Part shown: positions 17,206 through 24,650 of the stretch, one piece after another | How the letters are laid out: each line of letters begins with the position of its first letter | Position numbering within the stretch: position 1 is the first letter of the stretch | DNA from: an uncultured Lachnospiraceae bacterium | Lineage (GTDB): Bacteria > Bacillota > Clostridia > Lachnospirales > Lachnospiraceae | Direction of reading: 5' to 3' | Assembly: GCA_900546325.1 (NCBI GenBank) | Contig: URCR01000039.1 | Span: 1-27,021, forward strand | Length of the DNA stretch: 27,021 bases | Notes under the pieces: model-generated | Database searches by the model: none | The model's input: only the letters and a program-made list of their open reading frames with translations | What the model was told of the DNA's origin: nothing | Position numbers and translations under genes: made by a program

Positions 17206-18783
17206 CTAATGCTGTATTTCTGCGCCTTTTGCCATCATCTCCATCAGATTGAACGGCGGCAGAATATCATCTATTTTCTGATACAATTCATCGTCAAAAT
17301 TGTACCGTACTTCACACTCTCTGTCAAAGATCATCGTAGGCTCTTTTTCTTCTGTCACAGACTCCCATGCCGGAAGTTGATCGCTCTCTGGTCTTCCGGT
17401 TTTCGCAAAGGACATAAATGCCTCAAACATCTGTGCTTCCAGCCGCTCTGCAACGTCCGGAATCTGGCATACTTCCACCAGTTCTGTGTTGTGGAAGAAG
17501 AACGGGATGTCCGAGCAATGCCATGCGATCTTATTGTGGTGGATCGGAAATTCCAATGTAAAATCATATAAGTAAGTTCCCGCCTTTTTTCCCGACGCAT
17601 GCAGTTTTGCAATAGCCTTTGACGGCTGGCGCATCACGCGGTCCACAAAGAGCAGATCTGTCGGGTTTTTCCCAGGGTATGCCTTTTGGAATGCTTCGAT
17701 CATCTCTTCGGTGTGCTCTCCATAGACAGTGCCGACAATCTGTCTGATCTGTTCTTCGGTCAGCTTATTTTTATCATACTCTGACGGCAGAAACGCAAAT
17801 TCTCCAAACACACTTCCGACCATGACCGGAATCTCAAATGCATGTTCCCGGAATCCGTAGTCGAGCGGATTTCCCTTGAAATATTCATTTACCATCGGTG
17901 CGCCTCCGATATATTCGCCCTGCATCGCAAGCATCGGACTTACTTTTGTGTAGGCATCCGCAAGTGCATAATATGGGATTGTTTCCAGCTTTTTTACATC
18001 CTCTTCTGAAGCTTCGCCTTCTGTGATCTTAAGTTCTTTTAACATTGCAGTTACGATTGCACGCCCGTCTCCGGTGCAGGATGACATCAGCGATGCGCTT
18101 CCCACTCCGCTCATGATCAGCGCTCTGTGAAACAGCCCGTCTGCGGCTTCGATCTGCATCAGATCAGCAACCTTCATTCCACCGCCGGACTGTCCGAAGA
18201 TTGTTACATTGTCCGGATCTCCGCCAAATAAATGAATATTGTCGTGTACCCACCGAAGCGCTGCTACCATATCTGCATGGCCTGCATTTCCTGAATTGGC
18301 ATATCTTTCTCCGAATGGAGACAGATCCAGATAACCGAGAATGTTCAGGCGGTGGTTGATCGATACGACTACCACATCTCCGTTTTTACACATCTGAAAT
18401 CCATCATAGGCAACCTGCTCGATGGAAGAGCCCGCAAAATATCCGCCTCCGTGAAGCCAGACGATCACCGGCGCTTTCGCCCCTTCTTCCAGTGATTTTG
18501 TCCAAATATTCAGATTCTGGCAGTTCTCGTTCTGAGGCCAGTAACGGTGCGGCACCATCAGTTCTGCACTTGGTGTCTCATTCTGCAGAAGCGGGCAGAC
18601 AAACCCATAGGAAGAGGCATCTTTTATCCCCTCCCATGTCACCTTCTGCGGCATTTGGAACCGCTCTGCCTGCGCATACGGAACTCCTTTGAAAATATAT
18701 TCTCCTTCGTAAAAATATCCTTTCAGTTTTCCACCGGTTGTCTCCAGTACCGGAACATCGTCATAATTGAATTGTTTTGTCAT
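17206..18783 (-). CDS. Type-B carboxylesterase (alpha/beta hydrolase)
   Basis: The 525-aa protein has the carboxylesterase B fold. The oxyanion loop is WLHGGGYFAGS (about 109-119), the nucleophile elbow is GQSGGG with Ser199 (most relatives have GESAGG), an acidic residue lies in VFGEFAF, and the likely catalytic His is in WHCSDIPFFFHN. It hydrolyses carboxylic esters; between two GH3 genes it may remove acyl groups from plant glycosides before deglycosylation. The start used is the ATG at 18783, with GGAGG 9 nt upstream. An in-frame GTG at 18804 is rejected because the Shine-Dalgarno would then lie inside the gene. No signal peptide is seen. Confidence 0.92.
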   Translation of the reverse strand: MTKQFNYDDVPVLETTGGKLKGYFYEGEYIFKGVPYAQAERFQMPQKVTWEGIKDASSYGFVCPLLQNETPSAELMVPHRYWPQNENCQNLNIWTKSLEEGAKAPVIVWLHGGGYFAGSSIEQVAYDGFQMCKNGDVVVVSINHRLNILGYLDLSPFGERYANSGNAGHADMVAALRWVHDNIHLFGGDPDNVTIFGQSGGGMKVADLMQIEAADGLFHRALIMSGVGSASLMSSCTGDGRAIVTAMLKELKITEGEASEEDVKKLETIPYYALADAYTKVSPMLAMQGEYIGGAPMVNEYFKGNPLDYGFREHAFEIPVMVGSVFGEFAFLPSEYDKNKLTEEQIRQIVGTVYGEHTEEMIEAFQKAYPGKNPTDLLFVDRVMRQPSKAIAKLHASGKKAGTYLYDFTLEFPIHHNKIAWHCSDIPFFFHNTELVEVCQIPDVAERLEAQMFEAFMSFAKTGRPESDQLPAWESVTEEKEPTMIFDRECEVRYNFDDELYQKIDDILPPFNLMEMMAKGAEIQH

Positions 18784-18830
18784 AGCAAGATACCTCCATT
18801 TCACAGAACCGCTTTTTCATTTTACTTTTG

Positions 18831-21083
18831 TTACAGCTTCTTTAATCTCTCAAGCAGTTTCTCGGTGTCTTCAAATGTCAGTTTTCCGCCGCCAAATGCA
18901 ATCAGCCCGCGCAGCGGCATATACCGCATCATCGCCTCCATCATATCTCCGGTTCCTTCTCCAAGGGTATCTCCTTCCATCTGCCCGAAGATGGAAAGCG
19001 CCCCGGCAAATTCTGCCATAACTTCTTTTGCTCCCGGAATTTCCATGATATCGCCAAATGTCGTATCCATGTTCAGTTCCGGTCTCTTCTCCGTCGTCGA
19101 ACGGATCTCTACTTCCTGCTTTGCAAGGATGGTTCTTGAGGACTGTCCAAGTGCAATCTGGTAGCTTCCGCTCTCTACATTCCATGCCTGAAGGTCTGTG
19201 TCGTAGTAAGCAAATGCCCGTTTTTCCAGTGTAAATGTCACTGTCTTTGTCTCTTTCGGCTCTAATCCGATCTTCTCAAATCCTTTTAGCTCTTTGACCG
19301 GACGGATCACATTTCCTTTCGGAGGCATCACATAGAGCTGTACCACTTCTTTTCCGAAACAGTCACCTGTATTTGTCACATCCACCTGGACTGTCAATGT
19401 GTCTGTGTCATCCATCTCTGTCTTATCTAATTTCATATTGCTGTAAGCAAATGTCGTATAACTCAGTCCATGTCCGAACGGGAATAAAACATCCATTTCT
19501 TTTGTGTCATAGTAGCGGTATCCCACAAAAACGCCTTCGCGGTACTCCACCTTATTTCCTTCTCCTACATAAGATAAGTAAGACGGATTATCCTGCAGTT
19601 TTACCGGGAATGTCTCCGCAAGATGTCCGCTCGGATTTACTTTTCCGTAAAGCACATCCACCGTTGCTCCGCCGACTGCCTGCCCGCCAAGGTATACTTC
19701 CAGGATTCCTTTCACCTGATCTGCCCAAGGCATCTCCACCGGAGAACCATTGTGCAGGACGACAACTACATTTTCATTGACTTTGCAGATCTCCTGAATC
19801 AGGTGGTTCTGGCATTCCGGCAGACGCATATGCTGTCTGTCATATCCTTCGGACTCAAACGCATCCGGAAGTCCCGCGAAGATTATAGCAACCTCCGCTT
19901 CTCTGGCTGCATTCACCGCCTCTGCCACCAACTTTTCATCAATCTTATCTTCCTTTGTGTCATATCCTTTTGCATATACAACCGGGTATTCTGCCGCCAT
20001 CTCAAGAGCCGATTCTGTCTTAAACGAATTAATGTGGGAGCTTCCGCCGCCCTGATACCTCGGCTTCTCTGCAAATGCTCCGAGAAATGCCGCCTTTTTC
20101 TCTTTTGCAAGCGGAAGAACTCCTTCATTTTTCAGAAGCACCATACATTCAGAAGCTGCTTTTCTTGCAAATTCATGATCCGCCTCACGGTCAAATACTG
20201 CTGTCGTATCTCTGTTTTCTTCAAAGCGGTAGACAATATTCAGAATCCTCTCTGCTGCCTTATCAAGCACTTCCTCTGAGAGTGTTCCCGCCTTTACAGC
20301 CTCTACGATCTTCTTGTCATTCAGCCCGAAAGAAGTCGGCATCTCAAGGTCAAGTCCCGCTTCCAGATCCGGTACCCTGTCATTGACCGCACCCCAGTCA
20401 CTGACAACAAACCCGTCAAATCCCCATTCATCTCTAAGTACCTCTGTCAGGTATGTCTTGTTCTCTGCTGCATAAGTTCCGTTGATCTTATTGTAGGAAC
20501 ACATCACGGTCCACGGTTTTGCCTGTGTCACTGCACCCTCGAATGCACTTAAATAAATCTCCCGCAACGTTCTCTCATCCACTTCTGAGCTGGAACTCAT
20601 TCTTCTGTGCTCCTGATTATTTGCAAGGAAATGTTTGATACTTGTTCCTACCTGTCTGCTCTGTACTCCTTTGATCTGGCTTGCCGCAATCTCCGATGCA
20701 AGATAAGGATCTTCCGAGAAATATTCAAAGTTTCTTCCACAGAGCGGGGAGCGCTTAATATTGACTGCCGGTCCCAAGATGACTCCGACTCCCTCTGCCT
20801 GGCATTCATTTCCGAGAGTCTCTCCTATTTTATAGAGAAGTTCTCTGTCAAAAGAAGACGCTGTCGCACATCCTGCCGGGAAGCAGACTGCTTTGATACT
20901 GTCATTGATTCCGAGATGATCTCCGCTCTCATCCTGTTTCCGCAGCCCGTGAGGTCCGTCACTCACCATCATTGCCGGGATCTGCAGCCGTTCAACCGCT
21001 TTTGTATGCCAGAAATCCTGCCCGGAGCAAAGCCCCGCTTTTTCTTCCAGTGTCATTTTTGCAACTAATGCTTTTACGTCCAT
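18831..21083 (-). CDS. GH3 beta-glucosidase with fibronectin III domain
   Basis: The 750-aa protein follows the BglX/BglB plan. The N-terminal barrel carries SDGPHGLR and KHFLANNQE, with nucleophile Asp229 in FVVSDWGAV. The second domain carries the acid/base Glu in FESEGYDR (about 409-416). A fibronectin III-like domain (about 555-650, ending with the AFAYYD region) follows. An extra tail of about 80 residues ends with MPLRGLIAFGGGKL, a feature I associate with Firmicutes GH3 proteins. No signal peptide, so cytoplasmic. TTGGAGG lies 8 nt before the ATG. It is the first gene of the operon and divergent from an AraC regulator. Confidence 0.95.
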   Translation of the reverse strand: MDVKALVAKMTLEEKAGLCSGQDFWHTKAVERLQIPAMMVSDGPHGLRKQDESGDHLGINDSIKAVCFPAGCATASSFDRELLYKIGETLGNECQAEGVGVILGPAVNIKRSPLCGRNFEYFSEDPYLASEIAASQIKGVQSRQVGTSIKHFLANNQEHRRMSSSSEVDERTLREIYLSAFEGAVTQAKPWTVMCSYNKINGTYAAENKTYLTEVLRDEWGFDGFVVSDWGAVNDRVPDLEAGLDLEMPTSFGLNDKKIVEAVKAGTLSEEVLDKAAERILNIVYRFEENRDTTAVFDREADHEFARKAASECMVLLKNEGVLPLAKEKKAAFLGAFAEKPRYQGGGSSHINSFKTESALEMAAEYPVVYAKGYDTKEDKIDEKLVAEAVNAAREAEVAIIFAGLPDAFESEGYDRQHMRLPECQNHLIQEICKVNENVVVVLHNGSPVEMPWADQVKGILEVYLGGQAVGGATVDVLYGKVNPSGHLAETFPVKLQDNPSYLSYVGEGNKVEYREGVFVGYRYYDTKEMDVLFPFGHGLSYTTFAYSNMKLDKTEMDDTDTLTVQVDVTNTGDCFGKEVVQLYVMPPKGNVIRPVKELKGFEKIGLEPKETKTVTFTLEKRAFAYYDTDLQAWNVESGSYQIALGQSSRTILAKQEVEIRSTTEKRPELNMDTTFGDIMEIPGAKEVMAEFAGALSIFGQMEGDTLGEGTGDMMEAMMRYMPLRGLIAFGGGKLTFEDTEKLLERLKKL

Positions 21084-21122
21084 AATATTACCTCCAATCT
21101 GATCGAATACAATCTACCTTTT

Positions 21123-21153
21123 ATTATACTCCTTCATGCACTCTTTTTGTAAG
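21123..21153 (-). promoter_or_regulatory. Candidate promoter of the GH3-esterase-GH3 operon
   Basis: A minus-strand -10 TATAAT (21128-21123) lies 40 bp before the GH3 start. The -35 side is weak (CTTACA/TTACAA at 21153-21147, 18-19 bp away), which fits a need for activation by one of the adjacent AraC proteins. Confidence 0.45.
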
Positions 21154-21325
21154 CCCTTATCCTTACTTTTATATAGGTCGATTTTATCTTTTTGGGGATT
21201 GTCTTCCGATTGTTTTGAACAGATTTCTGTGATATGATAAATGATATGCCAAAAAGAGTGATGGAACATACAAACACTGACCGCAAATTCTTTTTCTAAT
21301 TTTTCACAAAATCAGGAGGATTCCT

Positions 21326-22192
21326 ATGCCAAAAGAAATTTCTGCCGCGCATGAGCATATTGAACTTTCTCACAATTCGGATATCCGTTTTGATCTTTTT
21401 CATGCGTCGGATATCTATATTATGTCTCACTGGCACAATGCACTTGAGATCAATTTTGTCCTGGACGGCACTTTTGAAGTGACTGCCGACGGCCGGACTT
21501 TCCTCTTGCAGCCGGATGACTGTATCATTATCAATTCCAAAGTGATACATGCGACCAGATATGTGAAGGATACACGCAGTCTTCTTGTGCAGATTCCGCA
21601 TTCTCTTCTCAAAAAATACATTCCGGATATTTCCACCATTTTTTTCGATGTGCCTGTTTCTGCACAAGACTGCGAAACAAAGGAGAAACTGGATGCACTC
21701 AAGACAATTCTGCGAGAAATGATCTCGGCTGCCGGCAGAGAATCCTTATCTTCTGCCGATACCCTCCGGTTCCAAAGCCTGCTGTTTGATCTTCTCTATC
21801 ATCTTTACAGAGATTTCCGCCGGGAACTGCCGCTTCGCTTTACCGACCGCCGTTTTAAGAATCTCTCTCTTCTGGAGCCGGTCATTGAGTACACAAAACA
21901 GAATTACAACCTGCAAATCTCTGTTCCGGAGATCTCAAAGATCGCCTCTCTGCAGCCGGAATATTTCTGCCGCTTTTTCAAAAAGCATATGGGCTGCACT
22001 TATTTGGAATATATTAATGAAATTCGTCTTTCCCATATTTACCATGATCTGTCCTGCACAGACTATCCACTCTATCAGCTGCTGGAAATCCATGGTTTTA
22101 AGAATTACAAAGTATTTCGCCGCATGTTTCAGGAACATTTTCACACAACCCCCAGTGCGCTTAGAAAAGAACTGAGAGACCATATACGCTAA
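21326..22192 (+). CDS. AraC-family regulator, divergent from the GH3 operon
   Basis: The 288-aa protein has an N-terminal cupin with SHWHNALEINFVLDG (about 33-47) and a C-terminal AraC DNA-binding domain (about 195-285) with EYFCRFFKKHMG and HGFKNYKVFRRMFQEHF. AGGAGG is 7 nt before the ATG. It is divergent from the GH3 beta-glucosidase gene across 242 bp, so control of that operon is likely by context. It closely resembles the AraC gene at 22620 in motif order and wording, suggesting a tandem duplication. Confidence 0.92.
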   Translation: MPKEISAAHEHIELSHNSDIRFDLFHASDIYIMSHWHNALEINFVLDGTFEVTADGRTFLLQPDDCIIINSKVIHATRYVKDTRSLLVQIPHSLLKKYIPDISTIFFDVPVSAQDCETKEKLDALKTILREMISAAGRESLSSADTLRFQSLLFDLLYHLYRDFRRELPLRFTDRRFKNLSLLEPVIEYTKQNYNLQISVPEISKIASLQPEYFCRFFKKHMGCTYLEYINEIRLSHIYHDLSCTDYPLYQLLEIHGFKNYKVFRRMFQEHFHTTPSALRKELRDHIR

Positions 22193-22222
22193 AACAAACA
22201 GGTTCCAACGGATTTTTCTATA

Positions 22223-22262
22223 CAAAAAAACAGCAGGACACTTTTGAAGTTCTTCCTGCTGT
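22223..22262 (-). terminator. Intrinsic terminator of the 59-aa ORF
   Basis: On the minus strand ACAGCAGGA (22262-22254) pairs perfectly with TCCTGCTGT (22238-22230), followed by a run of T (22229-22223). The same hairpin lies just after the AraC stop on the plus strand and may act in both directions. Confidence 0.8.
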
Positions 22263-22288
22263 CACTCTTCTTTTTGATTTTCCATTTG

Positions 22289-22324
22289 CTTATGTCCCAT
22301 CCTATTTGTGATCTGGGACATAAG
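22289..22324 (-). promoter_or_regulatory. Inverted repeat spanning the stop codon of the 59-aa ORF
   Basis: Perfect 11-bp arms CTTATGTCCCA (22324-22314 on the minus strand) and TGGGACATAAG (22299-22289) enclose a 14-nt loop containing the TAG stop. No T-run follows, so it is separate from the terminator at 22223-22262. Confidence 0.6.
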
Positions 22325-22481
22325 TTCTTCCGCTTAATAAACAAGCATATGCTTCTAATGCATCCGCATTTTCTAAAAGAAATGCTTCGATCTTTGCCCA
22401 TACAGATACTTTCTTTTCTGCCTTTTTCTCTGCTTTATTGTTTACATATACGTTCTGATTTTTTAATGCGATTGTTGTCAT
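22302..22481 (-). CDS. Small unrecognised protein, 59 aa
   Basis: The open frame starts at ATG 22481, with AAAGGAGAGG 5 nt upstream, and ends with TAG at 22304-22302. A T-tailed terminator follows about 40 bp later, so it has all parts of a real gene. The product begins MTTIALKNQNVYVNNKAEKK, has a Lys/Glu/Ala-rich helix-like middle (VSVWAKIEAFLLENADALEA) and ends LLSGRTYVPDHK. There is no signal peptide or membrane segment. I recognise no family. It lies on the opposite strand between two AraC genes. An 11-bp inverted repeat overlaps its last codons and stop. Confidence 0.7.
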   Translation of the reverse strand: MTTIALKNQNVYVNNKAEKKAEKKVSVWAKIEAFLLENADALEAYACLLSGRTYVPDHK

Positions 22482-22571
22482 AATAACCTCTCCTTTATTT
22501 TCACTTTTATAAATTGCTTTCCCTTGCTACGTGTATTATGTTATCATACTGCTATATTGTTTTTTAGATAT

Positions 22572-22601
22572 AAAATTGACTACTTTTAGGTCAAAATTGA
22601 C
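22572..22601. promoter_or_regulatory. Candidate operator: direct repeat AAAATTGAC with 21-bp period
   Basis: AAAATTGAC occurs at 22572-22580 and 22593-22601, exactly 21 bp apart, which is the two-turn spacing typical of AraC-family half-sites. The second copy forms a palindrome GTCAA-AA-TTGAC. The site overlaps a possible minus-strand promoter for the 59-aa ORF (TTGACC-N16-TATATC) and ends just before the Shine-Dalgarno of the AraC gene at 22620. Confidence 0.5.
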
Positions 22602-22619
22602 ATAAGGAGATGTTATCAC

Positions 22620-23468
22620 ATGATTGCATTTAAATATAAACAATTATATAACGTGGAAGATACCGGGATTGCTATCAAATATTATACGGAGCGAGGCTAT
22701 TATACACCGCCTCACTGGCACTCTCCGCTGGAACTGATCTTCGTGCTCAACGGTTCTGCAGAAATGAGCATCAACGGACACAGACATCTCGTCGTTCCGG
22801 GAGAGTTCGTCTTAATTGACTCCAATCAGATTCACGAATCAAAATGTGCCACGATGACCATGGGACTTTGTATCCACTATTCCCGCCAGCATCTGCAGAA
22901 ATATATCCCTGATCTCGATCGTTTAAACCTTCAGTTCAGCCGGGATTTCCTCGTCAAAGAGAAACTGGATATTTACCTTCAGATCTGCGAATTATTAAAG
23001 AAACTCCCGCCCCTCTATGTCCAGCAGCCTCTCGGGTACCGCCTGGAATGTGAGTCGATCGCAATGGAGGTACTTTATCTGATCCTGACACATTTTGCCC
23101 GCCCGTCGGAAGAATCTCTGATCCCGGAAAATGTCGGGAGCCTCGACCGGCTAAGCGCGATCACTTCCTATGTAGATGAGCATTACAGTGAACCAATCTC
23201 CCTTGAGGAAGCTGCAGAGAAGCTTGGTCTGAGCCGGGAATATTTCTGCCGCTTCTTTAAGCAGCACCTCGGTGTGACGTTCACACGGTACGTCAACCAG
23301 ATCCGGCTGATCCATATCTACTACGATATCTGCAACACGGATGACGGCATTATGGAAATCGTGGAACGGCATGGATTTACAAATTACAAACTGTTCAACA
23401 AGATGTTCAAGGAAATCTACGGATGTACGCCGCGGGAGATCCGGCATAAGATTGCGACAAAAGAATAA
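22620..23468 (+). CDS. AraC-family regulator, second copy
   Basis: The 282-aa protein has an N-terminal cupin (PPHWHSPLELIFVLNG at about 30-45) and a C-terminal AraC domain (about 190-278) with LEEAAEKLGLSREYFCRFF and HGFTNYKLFNKMFKEIYG. AAGGAG lies about 10 nt before the ATG. It resembles the regulator at 21326 closely, so the two are probable paralogues with related sugar ligands. Its target may be the GH3 operon, the 59-aa ORF upstream, or itself, given the repeat at 22572-22601. Confidence 0.92.
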   Translation: MIAFKYKQLYNVEDTGIAIKYYTERGYYTPPHWHSPLELIFVLNGSAEMSINGHRHLVVPGEFVLIDSNQIHESKCATMTMGLCIHYSRQHLQKYIPDLDRLNLQFSRDFLVKEKLDIYLQICELLKKLPPLYVQQPLGYRLECESIAMEVLYLILTHFARPSEESLIPENVGSLDRLSAITSYVDEHYSEPISLEEAAEKLGLSREYFCRFFKQHLGVTFTRYVNQIRLIHIYYDICNTDDGIMEIVERHGFTNYKLFNKMFKEIYGCTPREIRHKIATKE

Positions 23469-23470
23469 AT

Positions 23471-23508
23471 TGTAATAATTGACATTACAATAAGTCAATC
23501 TTATAATT
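23471..23508 (+). promoter_or_regulatory. Promoter and palindromic operator of the Rrf2 gene
   Basis: -35 TTGACA (23480-23485) and -10 TATAAT (23503-23508) are consensus with 17-bp spacing. A perfect palindrome TTGTAAT-N7-ATTACAA at 23471-23491 covers the -35 box. A nearly identical element recurs at 24086. This is the expected layout for autorepression by the Rrf2 protein. Confidence 0.85.
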
Positions 23509-23544
23509 ATGGTACAGATCAAATAAAGAAAGTGAGGGATGTTT

Positions 23545-23991
23545 ATGCAGATTTCCAGTCGCTTTACAATCGCAGTACACATATTTGCTTGTATAGATAC
23601 TTTTGAAAAGGACTTTAAAATCACAAGTGATTTTTTGGCTTCCAGTGTAAATGTAAATCCTGTGATTATCCGTAAGCTGTTATCGCAGTTAAAATCCGCA
23701 GGATTGATAAGCGTGAAACGTGGAACAGGTGGGACAACAATTGCAAAAGAACTTAATGAAATTAGTTTTTTGGATATATACCATGCCGTAGAATGTGTTG
23801 AAAACGGAGAATTATTTCACTTCCATGAAAATCCGAATACGAACTGCCCTGTCGGCAGAAACATTCATAATGTGTTGGACACAAAACTTGAACAAGTCCA
23901 AACTGCACTGGAAAACGAATTGAAAAAAATAACATTAAAAGATGTTATACAAGACACGCAATACTATATTGCAAAAGAAAAGAAAGAATAA
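23545..23991 (+). CDS. Rrf2-family transcriptional regulator (YwnA-like)
   Basis: The 148-aa winged-helix protein has ITSDFLASSVNVNPVIIRKLLSQL as its DNA-reading helices (about 27-50) and the wing KRGTGGTTIA (58-67). A C-terminal dimerisation helix follows. It has Cys16, Cys84 and Cys101 rather than the three clustered cysteines of the IscR/NsrR iron-sulfur type, so it may use thiol chemistry or another signal. The start at 23545 is chosen because GAGGG lies 6 nt before it; the in-frame ATG at 23539 touches that Shine-Dalgarno. It probably represses its own promoter and that of the downstream genes through the shared palindrome. Confidence 0.9.
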   Translation: MQISSRFTIAVHIFACIDTFEKDFKITSDFLASSVNVNPVIIRKLLSQLKSAGLISVKRGTGGTTIAKELNEISFLDIYHAVECVENGELFHFHENPNTNCPVGRNIHNVLDTKLEQVQTALENELKKITLKDVIQDTQYYIAKEKKE

Positions 23992-23996
23992 AAGAT

Positions 23997-24056
23997 AACG
24001 CTCTGTATCGCGGGATATTATTACGCAAAAAATCCCTTGCATACAGGGCGTTTTTT
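23997..24056 (+). terminator. Intrinsic terminator of the Rrf2 gene
   Basis: AACGC-CTGTAT...GGGAT and its complement ATCCC...ATACAGGGCGTT form a long, slightly imperfect stem followed by TTTTTT. It separates the regulator from the downstream operon, which has its own promoter. Confidence 0.85.
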
Positions 24057-24085
24057 CATGCATAAAAAATTTTCAAATTTCTAAG

Positions 24086-24123
24086 TTGTAACCATTGACA
24101 TTACAATTCGAAAGAGTTATACT
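24086..24123 (+). promoter_or_regulatory. Promoter and operator of the split-barrel/macro/sirtuin operon
   Basis: -35 TTGACA (24095-24100) and -10 TATACT (24118-24123) have 17-bp spacing. The element TTGTAAC-N7-ATTACAA (24086-24106) matches the Rrf2 gene operator at 19 of 21 positions and covers the -35 box in the same register. An extra half-site TTGTAAT lies at 24128-24134, near the expected transcription start. Confidence 0.85.
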
Positions 24124-24174
24124 CTTGTTGTAATAAAGATGGTTACATTAAAAACAACAAAGGAGAATAAAAAA

Positions 24175-24576
24175 ATGAATGATGTAGTAAAATTTTTACA
24201 GGAAAATCCTGTACAGTATTTGGCAACTGTTGGGCGTGATGGAAAAGCAAAATGCCGTCCGTTTATGTTCTGCTTTGAAAAAGACAGTAAATTATGGTTT
24301 TGTACAAACCATACAAAAGATGTTTTCAAGGACATGAAAGAAAATCCATATGTTGAGATTTCTGTTTCCAGTCCTAGTTATGCTTGGATTCGCTTAAATG
24401 GTAAAGCTGTCTTTGAAGATAATAGGACTGTGAAAGAAGCATGTATGAATAATCCGATTGTCAAAGGACAATATGAAACAGCCGACAATCCGATTTTTGA
24501 GGTATTTTATCTTGAAAATGCTCACGCAGTAATCGCAGATTTCTCCGGAAATCCGCCGAAAGAATATACGTTATAA
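24175..24576 (+). CDS. FMN-binding split-barrel protein (pyridoxamine 5'-phosphate oxidase-like)
   Basis: The 133-aa protein has the PNPOx-like split-barrel order: VQYLATVGRDGKAKCRPFMF (about 13-32), LWFCTNHTKDVFKDMKENP, then a beta strand with IRLNGKAVFED. Proteins of this fold bind flavin and often act as small reductases. The ATG at 24175 follows AAAGGAG at 9 nt; an in-frame upstream ATG at 24139 lies almost on the transcription start and is rejected. It is the first gene after the second palindromic promoter. It may reduce a small electrophile or pass electrons to the ferredoxin-like partner; the substrate is unknown. Confidence 0.85.
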   Translation: MNDVVKFLQENPVQYLATVGRDGKAKCRPFMFCFEKDSKLWFCTNHTKDVFKDMKENPYVEISVSSPSYAWIRLNGKAVFEDNRTVKEACMNNPIVKGQYETADNPIFEVFYLENAHAVIADFSGNPPKEYTL

Positions 24577-24584
24577 TATAATGC

Positions 24585-24625
24585 GATAGAGAAAGCTCGG
24601 CCGAACAAGTTGAGCTTTCTCTATC
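24585..24625 (+). promoter_or_regulatory. Perfect 14-bp hairpin between the two split-barrel genes
   Basis: GATAGAGAAAGCTC (24585-24598) and GAGCTTTCTCTATC (24612-24625) enclose a 13-nt loop, 8 bp after the stop of the first gene. No T-run follows; the Shine-Dalgarno of the next gene comes 6-10 nt later. An attenuator, RNA-processing or mRNA-stability element is likely. Confidence 0.65.
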
Positions 24626-24650
24626 TATCACAGGAAAGGAGTTTTTGTAT

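Noticed and set aside
18784..18804. GTG start seven codons upstream for the esterase
   Set aside because: The GGAGG that serves the ATG at 18783 would lie inside the coding region.
23400..23540. Possible attachment site matching the 3' end of tRNA-Leu
   Set aside because: I found no copy of the tRNA 3' sequence on the far side of the cassette and no integrase gene.
24139..24174. Upstream ATG for the first split-barrel protein
   Set aside because: It lies about 9 nt from the expected transcription start with no Shine-Dalgarno; the ATG at 24175 has AAAGGAG at 9 nt.
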